This document shows, piece after piece, positions 61,675 to 64,000 of a stretch of DNA of 64,000 nt. The notes below the pieces were generated by a model that was given only the letters and a program-made list of their open reading frames with translations, was not told the DNA's origin and made no database searches. The translations under genes were made by a program, and so were the position numbers. Numbering within the stretch: position 1 is the first letter of the stretch; the number at the start of each line of letters is the position of its first letter. This DNA is from Polytrichum commune (Eukaryota > Streptophyta > Polytrichopsida > Polytrichales > Polytrichaceae), in the NCBI GenBank assembly GCA_950295325.1, contig OX485808.1:31392527-31456526 (forward strand), given 5' to 3'.

Positions 61675-62490
61675 TGTTATTATTATTCATCATGGGGCCC
61701 ATAACTTGGGCCGAGAGCCTCCTTGGTTGACGATGTGGTTGGGTGGACCCTGTCCTCCACATATCTTTAACAACCCTTGACACCTTCTCCCCACGCACGA
61801 TGAAATTGTCGGTACTTATTAAGCTTATTAGGACCAGAAAGCAAGCTCACAAGGTAGTACAATTGGTGCAACACCGGGACAATACAAGATACGGCAGGCC
61901 CCACTTGCGGTGCATTGGAATTCGGTGCTTATATAATCTATAACCTCCCCCATTAGGCAAAATTTGGGGACACGAGCGCTGACGAAGCAAGGCCAAGCAA
62001 GTGCCCTTGTTACCTTGCGCACTCAAACCCACCAAGCCAATTCGGAAGAAGGTTCCAATCCTTAACTTATGCAAATGGAACAAACGCGGCTTGGCCTTGT
62101 TGGAGTCCCTGCACCCTTTATGAAAATTTTAATGTCCCATACTATTCAGAGTCATTCAAGGCTATTAAATGTTTACGATACAATTCCTTTCCTACCACAC
62201 TGGTTATCCCAATTAGTGTGGGTTCCTATGCGGAGTCACGTAATGCGATAATAATTTAATGAGATTGCAATATTCTATATGAACAACAATAATGAACTTT
62301 CGTTAGTGAATATCGAATTCATGAGTAAGTTGTTATTGCACTGCGTGATTTCAAATAGTAACACGCACTAATTGGGATAATCTATGTAGCAAAGCTCAAC
62401 TAAGTTGTTTGGACAATGCTAAACGTAAACGACTTTACTTGCGAAAACCATCCACTCTTTGTAACAACTTAGAGCGTTGAGTAACTCTAC
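61675..62490. repeat. Dispersed 0.8-kb duplication, copy 2
   Basis: Diverged copy of 54775-55620 in the same orientation, sharing ACTTGGGCCGAGAGCCTCC, ATGAAATTGTCGG, CAACACCGGGA and CACTCAAACCCACCAAGCCA. It includes the third TA-flanked MITE. A run of TTG units lies just before it (about 61661-61675). Confidence 0.75.
62207..62377. mobile_element. TA-flanked MITE family, copy 3
   Basis: A 171-bp element with ends TCCCAATTAGTGTGGGTTCCTA and the complement of TAGTAACACGCACTAATTGGGA, bordered by TA. Confidence 0.78.
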
Positions 62491-63225
62491 ATAGCATGTG
62501 ACACTAGATTTCTTAATTGGTGTAGTGGTCCCAAGAAAAGTAGCCCTAGTGTGGGCACTTTGCAATCCACATGCAAGTTTGGCCGTTGGATCAAATGGGA
62601 ACTATCTCATCCAATTAACAATTGCGTTATCACAAGCATTACTGTTTAAAGTTTCAAAAGCAGGTTTGAGAAGAGAAACTTATCAAAGATCAAAGTGAAA
62701 TTTAGTTTTCATTTTGAGGGATCACATAGGCCCTCTTAATTGTGTACATTACAAAGCATCTAAAGATCTCTATATACTACGCACATATTCCAAATTCAAC
62801 AACACAAAAAAGACAAAGAAAAAGTAACGCCCGTAGCTAGGTGCCGGCATGAATGTGAGCCGTTAACCTAATGTTGATCACGGTTGTCCATGAGTGGGCT
62901 CATGTGTATGTATATAACACTATATTCGTTATTTGGAGACTTTTTGTTAATTTTGAGACTATTTAAGGACGTGGCTTTCACATTTATAGGAATGAAAACA
63001 CTAAAAATATGCTATGTTCCCAATTTTGGAAACAAATAAGAGACTCAAATGCATGGAACTACACATTAACAATAAGAAAATGGGATATATGAAAACATTT
63101 GCATATGGAAAATCAATATCATATTTATTGAATAGGGGTTGAAGTACAAAATGCAAGTGGAATATCCAATATTAGGCGAAAGTCCTAGAAACATAATTCC
63201 ACAACTACATGTATGTTAATATAGC
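62491..63225. other. Intergenic, no gene seen
   Basis: AT-rich spacer downstream of the partial gene at the right edge. Its 3' UTR is expected at the right end of this interval. Nothing else recognised. Confidence 0.4.
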
Positions 63226-64000
63226 CTATACGTTCGGATCATGATTACGACTCACTACTTTTGCTTTTGCAATACTATTATTAGCATTTACGGCCGTTTC
63301 ACGTTCCTTTGCTTTCATGGCCTCCATGGCTCTAAAGATCTCGGGTCCGCGGCTGTAACCTTGTTTATTTGTTGACCCCGAATATGCGCCATTTGCCCAT
63401 ATTTGCCGACCCCCTTCCGAATAAGTGGAATACGAATGCGTTTGGGAAACCGAACGTCTTGCACTCTTCCGTAGGGCCAAACAACGATCAGACTCGCAAG
63501 AAGCTGTCTTCAGTGTTCGCCTATCCAATGACGAAGTCGATGATGCCCGGCCCACATTCGTGTACATTGGGGTCTGAACAATGACCATAAATATATATAA
63601 TGAAGTGGGTTAGTATAAGTGGTTACAAGTTACGGATGGAAGTCCGAAAAACCCAAGAAGTTGAAATGCACTAATACACGGAAATCATCAAGGAAAAACT
63701 TGAGAATGCCAATAGTTGGGCACCTTCGCCTTTGGGGCGCTGGTTAGAGCTTTTGGGACATCGACGGGTGTAGATACAAGCCCGAGAGGGACGTTCGCAA
63801 ACGCCGGGACATCAATTTGGGGTTCATCCATGCAAAGGCGTCTGGTCGACCGTGGGTTACGGACGTGCTTCTCACTGCGGAGGGGAGATGGAGATGGACT
63901 TGGAGAGTAATTGAGTTTTGCAACCTTTGCAGGAGGGCTATCCACGACTCCGTCTTCAAACCCGGAGTCTTTGGAGTAATCAACAGCAGAGGCAGCATCG
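63226..64000 (-). CDS. 3' end of an unrecognised gene, partial
   Basis: Two exons on the minus strand, the first running off the window: 64000-63700 and 63573-63226, ending in TAG. The first reads DAASAVDYSKDSGFEDG and continues through a Pro/Ser segment (SPSPSPSPLRSEK) and DEPQIDVPAFANVP to NYWHSQ. The second starts TPMYTNVGRASS and ends SRNHDPNV. The junction is in phase, with a clear TTGTTCAG acceptor and a weak GTTTTT donor. The sequence is polar and low in hydrophobics, so probably largely disordered; a nuclear role would be a guess. I recognise no domain. Confidence 0.6.

Overview
This is nuclear DNA of a land plant. The genes are interrupted by many spliceosomal introns, plant-type protein families are present, and repeats are dense. 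An NLR gene that joins a protein kinase to NB-ARC and LRR domains points to a bryophyte, most likely a moss, because kinase-NBS-LRR (PNL) receptors are known mainly from mosses. The species is inferred, not shown.

Layout. (1) 550-4913, minus: a five-exon gene for a membrane-anchored ER protein disulfide isomerase of the PDIL5-2 type (472 aa), with tandem repeats in intron 1 and decayed copies of its own 5' region upstream. (2) 8070-23978, plus: a complete SMC3 cohesin gene with 28 coding exons whose splice phases all close into 1204 aa. One of its introns is a U12-type AT-AC intron and another uses a GC donor. (3) 24-30 kb: gene-poor DNA with three hAT-like MITEs, each with 8-bp target-site duplications. 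(4) 30361-37813, plus: a 5'-truncated, mutated LINE flanked by a perfect 13-bp duplication. It carries an AP-type endonuclease, a reverse transcriptase, an RNase H, a CCHC finger and a second, restriction-like endonuclease. This dual-endonuclease layout is that of the Dualen/RandI group known from green algae. (5) 40.7-49.7 kb, minus: a kinase-NB-ARC-LRR immune receptor gene. Its LRR part is a tandem array of about 38 units of 144 bp (48 aa, two LRRs each), with a higher-order duplication offset by 1152 bp. A one-base deletion ends the frame after 24 units. (6) 50-63 kb: repeat-rich DNA with a foldback element built of eight 41-bp units, a solo LTR with a 5-bp duplication, several MITEs and diverged dispersed duplications. 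(7) 63.2-64 kb, minus: the 3' end of an unrecognised gene that runs off the window.

The genes do not form a pathway. PDI and SMC3 are housekeeping genes in ordinary arrangement. The unusual content lies in the LINE, the NLR with its LRR satellite, and the two non-canonical SMC3 introns.
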